A DNA stretch of 64,000 nucleotides from Dongia rigui (GTDB lineage Bacteria; Pseudomonadota; Alphaproteobacteria; Dongiales; Dongiaceae), in assembly GCF_034044635.1 (NCBI RefSeq), contig NZ_JAXCLX010000001.1, forward strand, positions 434,001 to 498,000, in the 5' to 3' direction. Below the pieces are notes generated by a model. That model was given only the letters and a program-made list of their open reading frames with translations, had not been told where the DNA came from and did no database searches. Within the stretch, counting starts at the first letter, position 1. Each line of letters opens with the position of its first letter. Made by a program: the position numbers and the translations under genes. Shown here one piece after another: positions 35,143-43,521 of this stretch.

Positions 35143-35276
35143 TGACCCGCTGCTGGCAATCCGCACTCTACGAGCTAGACTTAGCTTGGATCGACCACCG
35201 ATAGGGTGAAGTGGTTCACAGCTTCGTGATGCAAGCTGAATGTAAGCTTAAATCCGGCACATCAAGGGAGGCGCAT

Positions 35277-35564
35277 TTGGCCGCATACTGCATTGTTTAT
35301 GAACATATCGACGATCCTGAGACATTTGAGGTCTATCGCTCGCAGGTCATGCCGACGATCGAGGCCTTTGGCGGCAAATTCCTGGTGCGGGGCGGCACGT
35401 TCACCACATTGGAGGGCGAAATGCCATTCCAGCGCATTGCCATGCTGGAGTTTGCAGACCGAGCAACCGCGGAGGCTTGGTATCGTTCCCCGGAGTACCA
35501 GCGTATCCTGCCCTATCGGTTGAAGGCGACGCGCTGCCAGTTTGTGGTCGTCGACGGGATCTAG
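35277..35564 (+). CDS. DUF1330 domain protein
   Basis: A 95-residue dimeric alpha+beta-barrel protein of DUF1330. The start LAAYCIVYEHIDDPETFEVYRSQVMPTIEAFGGKFLVRGG is typical. A TTG start is chosen because AAGGGAGG ends five bases before it and the family begins at this point; an ATG-type start further upstream (35211) lacks family similarity. Function is unknown; the fold is shared with small monooxygenases. Its 3' end overlaps the end of the MFS gene by four bases. Confidence 0.83.
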   Translation: MAAYCIVYEHIDDPETFEVYRSQVMPTIEAFGGKFLVRGGTFTTLEGEMPFQRIAMLEFADRATAEAWYRSPEYQRILPYRLKATRCQFVVVDGI

Positions 35565-36727
35565 GCCGCGGCGACAGTTTGCCGCTTGAGCAGCAAACCG
35601 ACGATGACGGCCGCGATCCACAGCGTCGCGGTCGCCGCGTAGGAGACGGCGGCAAAACCCGATTGCGTATAGACGCTGCCGAAAACCGCGCCACCAAGAC
35701 CCACTGCGACATAGGTGATGAAGGAGAATAGCCCCATCGCCGTGCTGCGGGCAGCCGGCGGTGCCGAGCCGATGAAGCTGACCAGCACGTTCATGCAGAT
35801 ATGGTTGGCAAGTCCCCACAGGAAGGGAAAGGCCAAGGTCGACCACATCGCCAAGGTCGCGGTCGGCAGGATCAGGTAATTGATCCCCACCCAGACCAGC
35901 GAGAACGCCATCAGGCGCACCGGCCCCATGCGGTCGAGCCACGCATTGCCCAGAATGGCGGCACCAAAACCGATGCCGTAGGAACAGGCAACGGCCCCAC
36001 CCAGCCACGCGCCCTGATGATGCAGATGCCGCACATGGTCGCCGATGAAGGTATAGGTCTGATAGAAGGCGATCATATAGGCAAAGGTCGCGACGAAGCA
36101 GACCACCATGCCCGGCACCTGCAGCACGCGAGTATAGGCGACGCGTTCCGTGGCGGCGACAGTGCCGCTGCGGGGGATGAGGCCGATCACGATCACCATG
36201 GCCAAGCAGATCGCCGTCATCAGGGCGAAGGTGCTGCGCCATTCGATGAAGTCAGAGAGGAACGCCGCCAGCGGGATACCCGCGACCATCGCGACCGACC
36301 AGCCGAAAATCACCTTGCCGATGGCGCGCGACCGTCGTTCCGGTGCTGAAAGATCAGCGGCAAGACCATAGGTCGCCGGCAGGATGACGCCGGCGCAAAG
36401 CCCGGTGATCGCCTGGCCCAACACCAGAATGCGCCAGTCCCAGGCAAAGCCGCAGAGGCCGAGGCTCAGCGCCATCACCGCGAAGGCGATGCGGATGGCA
36501 CTGGCCTTGCTCCATTGGCCAAGCTTGGGCGCCGCCAGCAGTGCGGCCGTCGCCACGCCCACGCCATAAGCACCTGTTGCAAAGCCCAGTTCCCGCGCCG
36601 TCGCACGGAGGTCGGCGGCGATATCCGGCAGTAGCGGCGAGAGCATCAGGGCCTGGACGCCGACAGCCGCGATGCCTGTCATCAGGATGGTGAGGGACGC
36701 GGATTCTGTCAGGGTCCGGCTGGTCAT
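35561..36727 (-). CDS. MFS transporter
   Basis: A 388-residue major-facilitator protein with 12 hydrophobic helices and the inter-helix motif RRSRAIGKVIFGW after helix 4. It resembles drug/sugar efflux proton antiporters (DHA1 type). It is divergent from the Lrp-family gene with a shared 100-base upstream area that carries an inverted repeat, so the regulator may control it. Substrate is unknown. Confidence 0.88.
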   Translation of the reverse strand: MTSRTLTESASLTILMTGIAAVGVQALMLSPLLPDIAADLRATARELGFATGAYGVGVATAALLAAPKLGQWSKASAIRIAFAVMALSLGLCGFAWDWRILVLGQAITGLCAGVILPATYGLAADLSAPERRSRAIGKVIFGWSVAMVAGIPLAAFLSDFIEWRSTFALMTAICLAMVIVIGLIPRSGTVAATERVAYTRVLQVPGMVVCFVATFAYMIAFYQTYTFIGDHVRHLHHQGAWLGGAVACSYGIGFGAAILGNAWLDRMGPVRLMAFSLVWVGINYLILPTATLAMWSTLAFPFLWGLANHICMNVLVSFIGSAPPAARSTAMGLFSFITYVAVGLGGAVFGSVYTQSGFAAVSYAATATLWIAAVIVGLLLKRQTVAAA

Positions 36728-36782
36728 GGCCTAATGCTCAACTTAAATGCGCTTTACATTTCGTATCAGGTTAGTTTTATGA

Positions 36783-36816
36783 TGGCAAATGCCGAACATA
36801 GTTCGCCATTTTGCCA
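36783..36816. promoter_or_regulatory. Inverted repeat upstream of the Lrp-family gene
   Basis: TGGCAAATGCCGAAC (36783-36797) and GTTCGCCATTTTGCCA (36801-36816) are near-perfect complements with a 3-base spacer. It lies 26 bases before the regulator start and about 55 bases from the divergent MFS start. This suits autoregulation and control of the transporter by the Lrp-type protein. Confidence 0.55.
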
Positions 36817-36841
36817 AATCCTGTTCGCCGGAGACCCGTTG

Positions 36842-37309
36842 ATGGACGCCACCGACCGAAAGCTGTTAGCCCTGTTGGCCGACGATGCCGAGACCGCCTA
36901 TCGCGACCTCGGCGAAAGACTCGGCCTCTCAGCGCCTTCCGTATTCGAGCGGGTAAAGAAGCTGAAAGCCCAGGGCGTCATCAAACGGAATACCATCGCC
37001 ATCGACGGCGAAGCGATCGGACGCCCCCTCCTCGCCTTCGTCCATGTGAACACCGAAGGCTGGGGCAAGTCGCCGGAACTGATGGCCATCCAGGACGACC
37101 CGCGCATCGAGGAAATTCATGCCGTCGCCGGCGACACCTGTCTCATCATCAAGGTGCGCTGCGAAAGCACCAAGGCGCTCGAGCAATTGCTGAAGCGCAT
37201 CTATGACGTGCCGGGTGTCCAGGGCACACGCTCCTACATCGCGCTCAACACTTACCTGGAACGCAACGCCCGTACCGAGTTGGTAGAGCCGGAAATGGCA
37301 GACGCCTAG
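36842..37309 (+). CDS. Lrp/AsnC family transcriptional regulator
   Basis: A 155-residue Lrp-type regulator: N-terminal HTH (TDRKLLALLADDAETAYRDLGERLGLSAPSVFERVKKLKAQGVI) and C-terminal RAM ligand-binding domain with VAGDTCLIIKVRCES. ATG 36842 is chosen because GGAGA precedes it at good distance and the motif begins there. The divergent MFS gene and the upstream inverted repeat suggest control of amino-acid-related export. Its stop TAG is shared as CTAG with the stop of the convergent SDR. Confidence 0.9.
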   Translation: MDATDRKLLALLADDAETAYRDLGERLGLSAPSVFERVKKLKAQGVIKRNTIAIDGEAIGRPLLAFVHVNTEGWGKSPELMAIQDDPRIEEIHAVAGDTCLIIKVRCESTKALEQLLKRIYDVPGVQGTRSYIALNTYLERNARTELVEPEMADA

Positions 37310-38091
37310 CCAAGCCGGCCCTTGCCCGGCGGGCCTTTGTATTCCTGAATCGCATTGCCGCCATCGACCACCAGCGTCTGCCCGGTGATATAGGAGGCGG
37401 CCGCACTCGCCAGAAAGGCAGCAGCTGCGGCGACTTCCTCCGGACTCCCTGGACGTTTCGCCGGCGTATGCTGCCCCGCGATGATCTCGGCCTTCGAGGA
37501 TGAGCCGGTCTGGATCCAGCCGGGCAGCACCGCGTTCACGGTGACATTCCGCTCGGCAACTTCAATCGCCAGCGCACGGGTAAGACCAGTCATCGCCGCC
37601 TTGGCCGTCGAGTATCCGGCGCTGCGCGGATTGGTAACCAGCGGCCCGGTGACAGAGGCAATGTTGACGATGCGGCCATATTTGCGTCGCAGCATCTGCG
37701 GCACCACACCGCGGCTGACCAGGAAGCAGGTATTGAGATTGATATCGAGGGTGCGCAGCCATTCCTCGGTCGGAATCTCGTGAAAGAGCCGCGCCCGCTC
37801 CCTCTTGCCTGTCTGGATCATGCCGGCATTGTTGACCAGGATATCGATCTTGCCGAGCTGCGCATTGACGGCGGCCAGTAACTTGCCGACCGCCTTTTCG
37901 TCAGTGAGGTCGGCCACCAGCGCGATATGCCGTCCGGCCTCGCCGCCCAGCTCACGCAAGCGATCCTCTATACGCTTGGTGGTCGAGGTGATGGCGACCC
38001 GGGCACCCGCCGCTGCCAGCGCCTGGGCCGTGGCAAAACCGATCCCGTCTGGGCTGCCGGCCCCCGTCACCAGGGCAATTCGATCCTGCAT
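37306..38091 (-). CDS. SDR family oxidoreductase (FabG-like)
   Basis: A 261-residue classical SDR with cofactor motif VTGAGSPDGIGFATAQALAA, NNAGM near residue 93, catalytic NIASVTG and YSTAK, and the C-terminal DGGN. The motif GAGSPDGIG has a two-residue insertion seen in FabG-like dehydrogenases. GGGAGG precedes the chosen ATG at 38091; the frame runs on into intergenic DNA. Substrate is unknown. Its stop overlaps the Lrp stop by four bases. Confidence 0.9.
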   Translation of the reverse strand: MQDRIALVTGAGSPDGIGFATAQALAAAGARVAITSTTKRIEDRLRELGGEAGRHIALVADLTDEKAVGKLLAAVNAQLGKIDILVNNAGMIQTGKRERARLFHEIPTEEWLRTLDINLNTCFLVSRGVVPQMLRRKYGRIVNIASVTGPLVTNPRSAGYSTAKAAMTGLTRALAIEVAERNVTVNAVLPGWIQTGSSSKAEIIAGQHTPAKRPGSPEEVAAAAAFLASAAASYITGQTLVVDGGNAIQEYKGPPGKGRLG

Positions 38092-38210
38092 CGCTACCTC
38101 CCGCTTTAACCTTGATTTGCCTGCGATATTAGCGGGGCGCCTTTTCATTTGACAGGCCGCAGCGGGAGTCCTACCAACGCCGGGCATGGCGATGAGCGCC
38201 ATGTTTCCCC

Positions 38211-38225
38211 ATGAAGGAACCGTAA
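38211..38225 (+). other. Four-codon upstream ORF (MKEP-stop) in the corA leader
   Basis: ATG AAG GAA CCG TAA. It encodes a Glu-Pro end, and its bases also provide the AAGGA ribosome site of the 31-codon upstream ORF. Such a short frame could occur by chance; it is listed because of the Glu-Pro content and location. Confidence 0.3.
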
Positions 38226-38226
38226 C

Positions 38227-38322
38227 ATGAACCGGGCACAATCAAGCTCTGCGGAGCCTCCCAGTAGCGGCGGACACTTCGCCACGGACCCGGTTTCATC
38301 GGCAAAAGCAGGCCGTCTCTAG
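38227..38322 (+). CDS. Putative leader peptide upstream of corA (31 codons)
   Basis: A 31-residue frame begins at an ATG with AAGGA nine bases upstream. The peptide contains AEPPSSGG and ATDPVSS, i.e. acidic-proline steps (E10-P11-P12, D21-P22). In E. coli MgtL and similar leaders, acid/proline runs destabilise the ribosome at low Mg2+ and so switch the downstream transporter gene on. Its stop codon lies in the loop of the 38297-38340 hairpin. Whether it is translated is unproven; the arrangement makes it a plausible Mg2+ sensor for corA. Confidence 0.45.
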   Translation: MNRAQSSSAEPPSSGGHFATDPVSSAKAGRL

Positions 38323-38381
38323 CCCCTGCCTTTGCCGATGCCTCCGGGTCGAACGTCATTTTCGTTACCCAGGAGGCCGGT

Positions 38382-39464
38382 ATGATCACCGCCTATTTCC
38401 ACCAGGACGGCACCCTCAAGAAAAACGTCATCAGCGGGCTTGAAACCCGCGCCGTCGTGGCCGATGTCCCGGCCGCCGACGTGCTGCCCAGCCACATGCA
38501 GGCGATGGCCGACCACGCCGCCGAAGCGATGCCGCGCGACGCCGTCTGGGTCGATCTGCTCGAACCCAATGCCGCCGAAATCCATTCCGTCGAAGCCGCC
38601 TTCGGGATCGAGATGCCGACGCGCGAGGAAATGCATGAGATCGAGGCGTCGAGCCGCCTCTATGATGAAGGTGAAAACCTGGTGATGACGGCACCCGTGC
38701 TGCACAAGGCAGCGACCGAGCATCCCGAAAGCGGCGCCGTGACCTTCATCCTGACGCCCTCGGCCCTCATCACCGTGCGCTTTGTCGATCCCCTGCCCTT
38801 CGCCGTCTTCGCGCGCCGCGCCCTGCGCCATGCGCATCTGGCGGGTGGGCCACAGCAGGTCCTGCTGGGCCTCCTCGAAGGCATCGCCGATCGCCTGGCC
38901 GATGTCTTGGAACTTGCCGCCGCCGACATGGAACAGGTCTCGCGCGATATCTTTGCCAAGCAGGGCCAGTCGCCAGCGCAGCGACGCCAGCGCAAAGGTG
39001 TCGCCCAGCAGAAGGGCGGCGGGTTGCAGGATGTCTTGCGCCGCATCGGCCGCAATGGCGACCTTGCCACCAAGGCGCGCGAGAGCCTCTTGGGGTTGAG
39101 CCGCGTCGTGGTCTTTCTCAATGCGCAGAGCAATATGAAGAAGGATGCCAAGCAGCGCATCAAGACGCTGTCACGGGACATTGCCTCGATCGCCGACCAT
39201 GCCAACTTCCTCGCCGGCAAGATCAACTTCCTGCTCGACGCCACCTTGGGTCTCATCAACATCGAGCAGAACGCGATCATCAAGATCTTCACCGTGGCAG
39301 CAGTCGCCTTCCTGCCGCCGACCTTGATCGCCAGCATCTACGGCATGAATTTCGAGTTCATGCCGGAACTCCACTGGCAGCACGGTTATCTGGTCGCCAT
39401 CGGCCTGATGGTGCTCTCCGCGGTGCTGCCCTTCTGGTATTTCCGCAAGCGCGGCTGGCTCTGA
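38382..39464 (+). CDS. corA: CorA family magnesium/divalent cation transporter
   Basis: A 360-residue CorA-type channel. The large N-terminal cytoplasmic alpha/beta domain is followed by the long helix (TKARESLLGLSRVVVFLNAQ, then RDIASIADHANFLAGKINFLLDATLG) and two C-terminal membrane segments with the YGMNF pore signature between them. Five copies form the channel in the inner membrane. AGGAGG lies five bases upstream but is predicted to be hidden in a hairpin. Regulation by a structured leader is therefore likely. The product could also move other divalent ions (ZntB-type); the GMN motif does not decide this. Confidence 0.9.
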   Translation: MITAYFHQDGTLKKNVISGLETRAVVADVPAADVLPSHMQAMADHAAEAMPRDAVWVDLLEPNAAEIHSVEAAFGIEMPTREEMHEIEASSRLYDEGENLVMTAPVLHKAATEHPESGAVTFILTPSALITVRFVDPLPFAVFARRALRHAHLAGGPQQVLLGLLEGIADRLADVLELAAADMEQVSRDIFAKQGQSPAQRRQRKGVAQQKGGGLQDVLRRIGRNGDLATKARESLLGLSRVVVFLNAQSNMKKDAKQRIKTLSRDIASIADHANFLAGKINFLLDATLGLINIEQNAIIKIFTVAAVAFLPPTLIASIYGMNFEFMPELHWQHGYLVAIGLMVLSAVLPFWYFRKRGWL

Positions 39465-39624
39465 CGCCCTTCGCGGCACTGCAGCAGGTCTTTCGCCACA
39501 AGGACTTAACAGCGTGCCACAAGTATTTGTGGCGCGGCCCCTTGCTATTCCCCCAGGGCAGTCGTTATCAATGCGCCCATCGGGCCTGGTTGAGGCCACA
39601 GCATAGGAGCTGAGTGCGCGCATC

Positions 39625-40989
39625 ATGGAATTATCGGAAGCTGGCTTGCCCAAGGCGCAAGTCGAAGCGATGACAAAGCGAGAGACCGACCGCTATCTCC
39701 AATCCAACCCGATCTCACAGAAGCTGGGCCAAGAGGCCCGCCGCAACTGGATCAAGGGCGTTCCGCATCACTGGATGCTGGATTGGTCGACCCCCTTCCC
39801 TCTCTTTGTCGCCGATGCCAAGGGTGCCACACTCACCGACGCCGACGGCCATACGTATGACGATTTCTGCCTCGGCGATACCGGGTCCATGTTCGGCCAT
39901 TCGCCCGAGCCGGTGGCCAAGGCCATCGCCGCGCAATCGTCCCACGGCCTTACCTACATGCTGCCGACCGAGGACATCATCGCCGTCGGCAGCCTCCTTG
40001 AAAACATGTTCGGCCTGCCCTTCTGGCAGGTGACCACGACGGCCACGGATTCCAACCGCTTCGTCATCCGCTGGTGCCGCGCCATCACCAAGCGCACCAA
40101 AGTGCTGGTCTTTCACGGCGCCTATCACGGCGCCGTCGACGACACCTTCGTGCGCATGAAGAACGGCAGGGCGATCCATCGCCCCGGCCTCATCGGCCAA
40201 GTCTACGATCTCACCACCCACACCAAGGTGGTCGAGTTCAACGACGTGCCGGCGCTGGAGGCAGCGCTGAAAGACCAGGATGTCGCCTGCGTCATCACCG
40301 AGCCGGCGCTCACGAATATCGGCATGGTATTGCCGCAACCGGGCTTCCTCGACGCGCTGCAATCGCTCTGCAAGAAGACCGGCACATTGCTGGTGATCGA
40401 CGAGACGCACACCATCTCGACCGGTTTCGGCGGTTACACGCGCACGCATCATCTGAAACCGGATTTCCTGACGCTCGGCAAACCGGTGGCGGGTGGCCTG
40501 CCCACCGCCGTCTTCGGCTGCACGGCCGATATCGCCGAACGCATGCGCGCGGCGGAGAAAGAGGCCGGCCCTGGCTATAGCGGGATGGGCACGACCCTCT
40601 CGGCCAATGCTCTGCAGTTCAAGGCGATGCGCGCCAATCTCGAGCATGTCATGACGCCGGCAGCCTATGCCCACATGCTGCCGCTTTCCGAGAAACTCGC
40701 CCGGGGTATCGAGGGCGAAATCAAAAAGCGCAACATACCGTGGCACGTCTCGAATGTCGGTGCGCGTGCCGAATTCGTCTGCGCGCCGGAACGCCCGCGC
40801 AACGGCACCGAGGCGCAGGCCGCGATGCATGGGCCGGTGGAGCTGGCGGTCCATCTCTATCTGCTCAATCGCGGATTGCTGATTGCACCTTTCCACAACA
40901 TGACCCTGGTCAGCCCGGTCACGACAGAGGCGCAAGTGGCGCGTCTCGTGACCACAATTGGCCAATGCCTGGACGAACTGGCTGCCTGA
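39625..40989 (+). CDS. Class III aminotransferase, glutamate-1-semialdehyde-aminomutase-like
   Basis: A 454-residue PLP enzyme of fold type I. FGHSPEPVAKAIAAQ, FHGAYHGAVDDT, LVIDETHTISTGFGGYTR and LTLGKPVAGGLPTAVFG give the subclass; K286 in the last motif binds PLP. It resembles GSA aminomutase but C4-pathway organisms do not need GSAM for haem; this subfamily more often acts on amines. It is 31 bases upstream of a gamma-glutamylputrescine-synthetase-like gene, so both likely serve amine breakdown. Confidence 0.85.
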   Translation: MELSEAGLPKAQVEAMTKRETDRYLQSNPISQKLGQEARRNWIKGVPHHWMLDWSTPFPLFVADAKGATLTDADGHTYDDFCLGDTGSMFGHSPEPVAKAIAAQSSHGLTYMLPTEDIIAVGSLLENMFGLPFWQVTTTATDSNRFVIRWCRAITKRTKVLVFHGAYHGAVDDTFVRMKNGRAIHRPGLIGQVYDLTTHTKVVEFNDVPALEAALKDQDVACVITEPALTNIGMVLPQPGFLDALQSLCKKTGTLLVIDETHTISTGFGGYTRTHHLKPDFLTLGKPVAGGLPTAVFGCTADIAERMRAAEKEAGPGYSGMGTTLSANALQFKAMRANLEHVMTPAAYAHMLPLSEKLARGIEGEIKKRNIPWHVSNVGARAEFVCAPERPRNGTEAQAAMHGPVELAVHLYLLNRGLLIAPFHNMTLVSPVTTEAQVARLVTTIGQCLDELAA

Positions 40990-41020
40990 TTGGCGCCGCT
41001 TTAGAAGTTAGGGGATCATT

Positions 41021-42403
41021 ATGACTGCCAGAATTGCCGACATCGCCGAATGCGATGCCTTCCTTGCCGCGCATCCCGAGGTGAAGTTCGTCCAGATATT
41101 CTTCACCAATCAGTCCGGCGTGCCGCGCGGCAAGAACCTGCTGCGCCATGACGTCAGGCCGATTTACGAATATGCCCGCTTCCTGCCCGGCACCATGCTG
41201 GCGCTCGACATCACTGGTGAAGACGTCGAAGAATCCGGCCTGGTCTGGACCGATGGCGACGCCGACCGCCTGGGCAAGCCGACACCCGGCGGATTGACTC
41301 TGGCGCCGTGGCTGGGCGCCGATTTCGCCCAGTTGATGTTGTCGGTCTATGAGATCGACGGCAGCCCCTGCGATGTCGACCCGCGCCATGTGCTGCAATC
41401 CGTCATTGATCGTTTCAAGGAATTCAACCTGACCCCGGTCGTCGCCTGCGAAATGGAATTCTACCTAGTCGACCGCGAAGGCCGCCCGGGCGGTGGCAAG
41501 CAACCGCCAGTTTCCGCCGTCACCGGTAACCGTCCCTGGGACATCCAGGTCTATGGCCTGCGCGAGCTTGACGATTTCGAGCCCTTCTTCCGCGACGTTT
41601 ATGCCCAGGGCGAGGCAATCGGTTTGCCGCTCGAATCCGCCATCTCGGAATACGCCCCGGGCCAGCTGGAACTGGGCCTCAGGCACCGGGCTGACGCCCT
41701 TCAAGCCTGCGACGAGGCGGCGAAATACAAGCGCCTGGTCAAAGGTGTTGCCGTCTGCCACGGTTTCGAGGCGACATTCATGGCCAAGCCGCACAGCGAC
41801 ATCGCCGGGTCCGGCATGCATCTCCATGTCAGCCTTGCCAACCCGGACGGCTCCAACGCCTTTGCCAGCGACGATCCGCAAGGCAGCCCGCTGTTGAAAC
41901 AGGCCGTGGGCGGCATGCAGGCCCTGCTCAATGAATCGATGGCGGTCTTCGCCCCCAATGCCAACTCCTACCGCCGCTTCCGCGCCAACTCCTACGCCCC
42001 GGTGGCGCCCACCTGGGGCGTCAACAACCGGACGGTGAGTTTCCGCGTCCCGGCCGGACCGGCGAAATCGCGCCATATCGAGCACCGGATCTGCGGCGCC
42101 GACGCCAATCCTTATCTCGCCGTGGCCGCCATGCTGGCCGCCATCCATTGGGGGCTGAAGCAGAAGCTCGACCCTGGCGCCGCGGTCGAAGGCAATGGCT
42201 ATGCCAAAGCCCAGGAAATGGGCCTGACGCTGCCCACCAACTGGCAGGCGGCGATCGACCTTTTCGGTCAATCCGCCCGGATGAAGGATTACTTCGGCAC
42301 CCGCTTCCATCACGTCTATCGGTCCGTGAAACAGGCCGAATACGACCGCTTCAACGCCCGGGTCACCGAACTCGACTACGCGTGGTATTTGCGCAACGCT
42401 TAA
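41021..42403 (+). CDS. Glutamine synthetase family protein, gamma-glutamylputrescine-synthetase-like
   Basis: A 460-residue GS-fold ligase. The start with VKFVQIFFTNQSGVPRGKNL and the core VACEMEFYL, FMAKPHSDIAGSGMHLHVSL and RHIEHRICGADANPYL match PuuA-type enzymes that glutamylate amines. A true GlnA would carry the adenylylation-loop Tyr, which I do not see. With the aminotransferase upstream it suggests use of putrescine or another small amine as N source. No puuR, puuB or puuD follows in the window. Confidence 0.86.
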   Translation: MTARIADIAECDAFLAAHPEVKFVQIFFTNQSGVPRGKNLLRHDVRPIYEYARFLPGTMLALDITGEDVEESGLVWTDGDADRLGKPTPGGLTLAPWLGADFAQLMLSVYEIDGSPCDVDPRHVLQSVIDRFKEFNLTPVVACEMEFYLVDREGRPGGGKQPPVSAVTGNRPWDIQVYGLRELDDFEPFFRDVYAQGEAIGLPLESAISEYAPGQLELGLRHRADALQACDEAAKYKRLVKGVAVCHGFEATFMAKPHSDIAGSGMHLHVSLANPDGSNAFASDDPQGSPLLKQAVGGMQALLNESMAVFAPNANSYRRFRANSYAPVAPTWGVNNRTVSFRVPAGPAKSRHIEHRICGADANPYLAVAAMLAAIHWGLKQKLDPGAAVEGNGYAKAQEMGLTLPTNWQAAIDLFGQSARMKDYFGTRFHHVYRSVKQAEYDRFNARVTELDYAWYLRNA

Positions 42404-42573
42404 GAGCGCCCGCCGACAAGAGCGTGGGTGAGGTCACAGGACCCGGCCCCGCCCGCGCTTGTTCGCCCCCCGTTCAAATGCTACGTTCTGCCCCCGAATC
42501 AAGGTCATAGCTGCTGGGGACTCGGGGCGTTACCCCGGCTGGCGGGTTGACCTCTGAAGAACGCTGCCAGACC

Positions 42574-42603
42574 AGCACTTAAAGACGGCGAGCACTTAAA
42601 GAC
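42574..42603 (+). repeat. Tandem direct repeat before a small gene
   Basis: AGCACTTAAAGAC occurs at 42574-42586 and again at 42591-42603, a 17-base period, ending directly at the ATG of the 77-residue protein. No clear ribosome site is present between the copies. The repeat could be an operator or a recent duplication. Confidence 0.6.
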
Positions 42604-42837
42604 ATGGGCCTGTTCAGTTCGAAGAAAGACAATCGGGTTATGGTCGGCGCCCGCTATCGGTCGGCGGATACCAACCTGATCACCTGGGAAGTGGCCTCGA
42701 TCTTCAACGGCATCGACGGCACGCCCTACGCCCATATCTTCTGCGTCCAGGACCAGTCCCGGCGCAAGACCGTGGCCCAAAGCTCTCTTGAAGCCGGCGT
42801 CCAATACGTGCGCCTGCCCAGCCCCGCGCGCCCCTAA
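42604..42837 (+). CDS. Small conserved-looking protein of unknown function
   Basis: I do not recognise a family. The 77-residue product is soluble, with a central VMVGARYRSADTNLITWEVASIFNGIDGTPYAHIF that reads like a small beta domain. Lys/Ser at the start and Pro at the end are unstructured. It lies 10 bases before the O-methyltransferase on the same strand and may share its transcript. The upstream tandem repeat ends at its ATG, so the start could be wrong, but the frame has natural codon use. Confidence 0.6.
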   Translation: MGLFSSKKDNRVMVGARYRSADTNLITWEVASIFNGIDGTPYAHIFCVQDQSRRKTVAQSSLEAGVQYVRLPSPARP

Positions 42838-42847
42838 GCGCTGGAAC

Positions 42848-43507
42848 ATGAGCAAAGAGCCGCTCCAGATCACCGGCCAGCTCTACGATTACATTCTGAA
42901 ATTCGGGTTTCGGGACGACGCTCTGCTGCAGGAATTGCGCGCGGAAACCGCCAAACTGCCTGCCAGCCAGATGCAGATTTCGCCGGAACAGGGCCAGTTC
43001 ATGGCCCTCCTGGTGCAGCTGACCGGCGCACGCCGCGCGCTCGAAATCGGTACTTTCACTGGCTATTCCAGCCTGTCGGTGGCGCGCGCCTTGCCCGCCG
43101 ACGGTAAGCTGACCTGCTGCGATGTCAGCAAGGAATACACCGACGTCGCCCGCCGCTTTTGGGCCAAGGCCGGCGTCGACGGCAAGATCGACCTGCGCCT
43201 GGGGCCGGCGGTCGAGACATTGAAGGATCTCGCCAAGGCCGAGGCGGGCCAGTTCGACCTCGCCTTCATCGATGCCGACAAGACCAATTACCGGAACTAT
43301 TACGAAGCCGTGCTGACCCTGCTGCGTCCGGGTGGCGCCGTGCTCATCGACAACGTGCTCTGGGGCGGCGATGTCGCCAATCCCTCGGACAAGGAAATCG
43401 AGACCGTGACCTTGCGCGACCTCAACAGCTTCATCGCCACCGACCCGCGCGTCGATTTCGTGCTGTTGCCGATTGCCGACGGCCTAACAATCGCCCGCAA
43501 GCGCTAG
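42848..43507 (+). CDS. O-methyltransferase (caffeoyl-CoA/catechol type)
   Basis: A 219-residue class I methyltransferase of the metal-dependent caffeoyl-CoA O-methyltransferase group: LEIGTFTGYSSLSVARALPADGKL gives motif I, FDLAFIDADKTNYRNYYEAVLTLLRPGGAVLIDNVLWGGDV gives the metal-binding Asp/Asn residues. It probably methylates a catechol-like acceptor using Mg2+ or Ca2+. The ATG at 42848 is chosen; the frame begins earlier inside the previous gene. It ends 14 bases from a convergent DUF192 gene. Confidence 0.9.
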   Translation: MSKEPLQITGQLYDYILKFGFRDDALLQELRAETAKLPASQMQISPEQGQFMALLVQLTGARRALEIGTFTGYSSLSVARALPADGKLTCCDVSKEYTDVARRFWAKAGVDGKIDLRLGPAVETLKDLAKAEAGQFDLAFIDADKTNYRNYYEAVLTLLRPGGAVLIDNVLWGGDVANPSDKEIETVTLRDLNSFIATDPRVDFVLLPIADGLTIARKR

Positions 43508-43521
43508 GACCCCAACAAGGA

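Larger units (their letters stand above)
38185..38380 (+). promoter_or_regulatory. Structured mRNA leader of corA
   Basis: The plus strand shows: hairpin CATGGCG/CGCCATG (38185-38203); a long-range pair AACCGGG (38230-38236) with CCCGGTT (38289-38295) enclosing two small stems (GCTC/GAGC and GGCG/CGCC), i.e. a three-way junction; a strong hairpin CATCGGCAAA/TTTGCCGATG with inner GCAGG/CCTGC (38297-38340); and a ribosome-site-sequestering hairpin GCCTCC-GGGT-AACG with CGTT-ACCC-GGAGGC (38340-38377) covering AGGAGG of corA. Two short reading frames overlap it. It matches no known riboswitch class I recognise. Confidence 0.6.

Noticed and set aside
38185..38380. The corA leader as an M-box (ykoK), yybP-ykoY or fluoride riboswitch
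   Set aside because: Conserved bases of those classes, as I remember them, are not present. The leader is reported as unassigned.
39625..40989. The class III aminotransferase as hemL (GSA aminomutase)
   Set aside because: The genome uses ALAS (62853-64000), so GSAM is not needed; the gene is coupled to a PuuA-like ligase instead.
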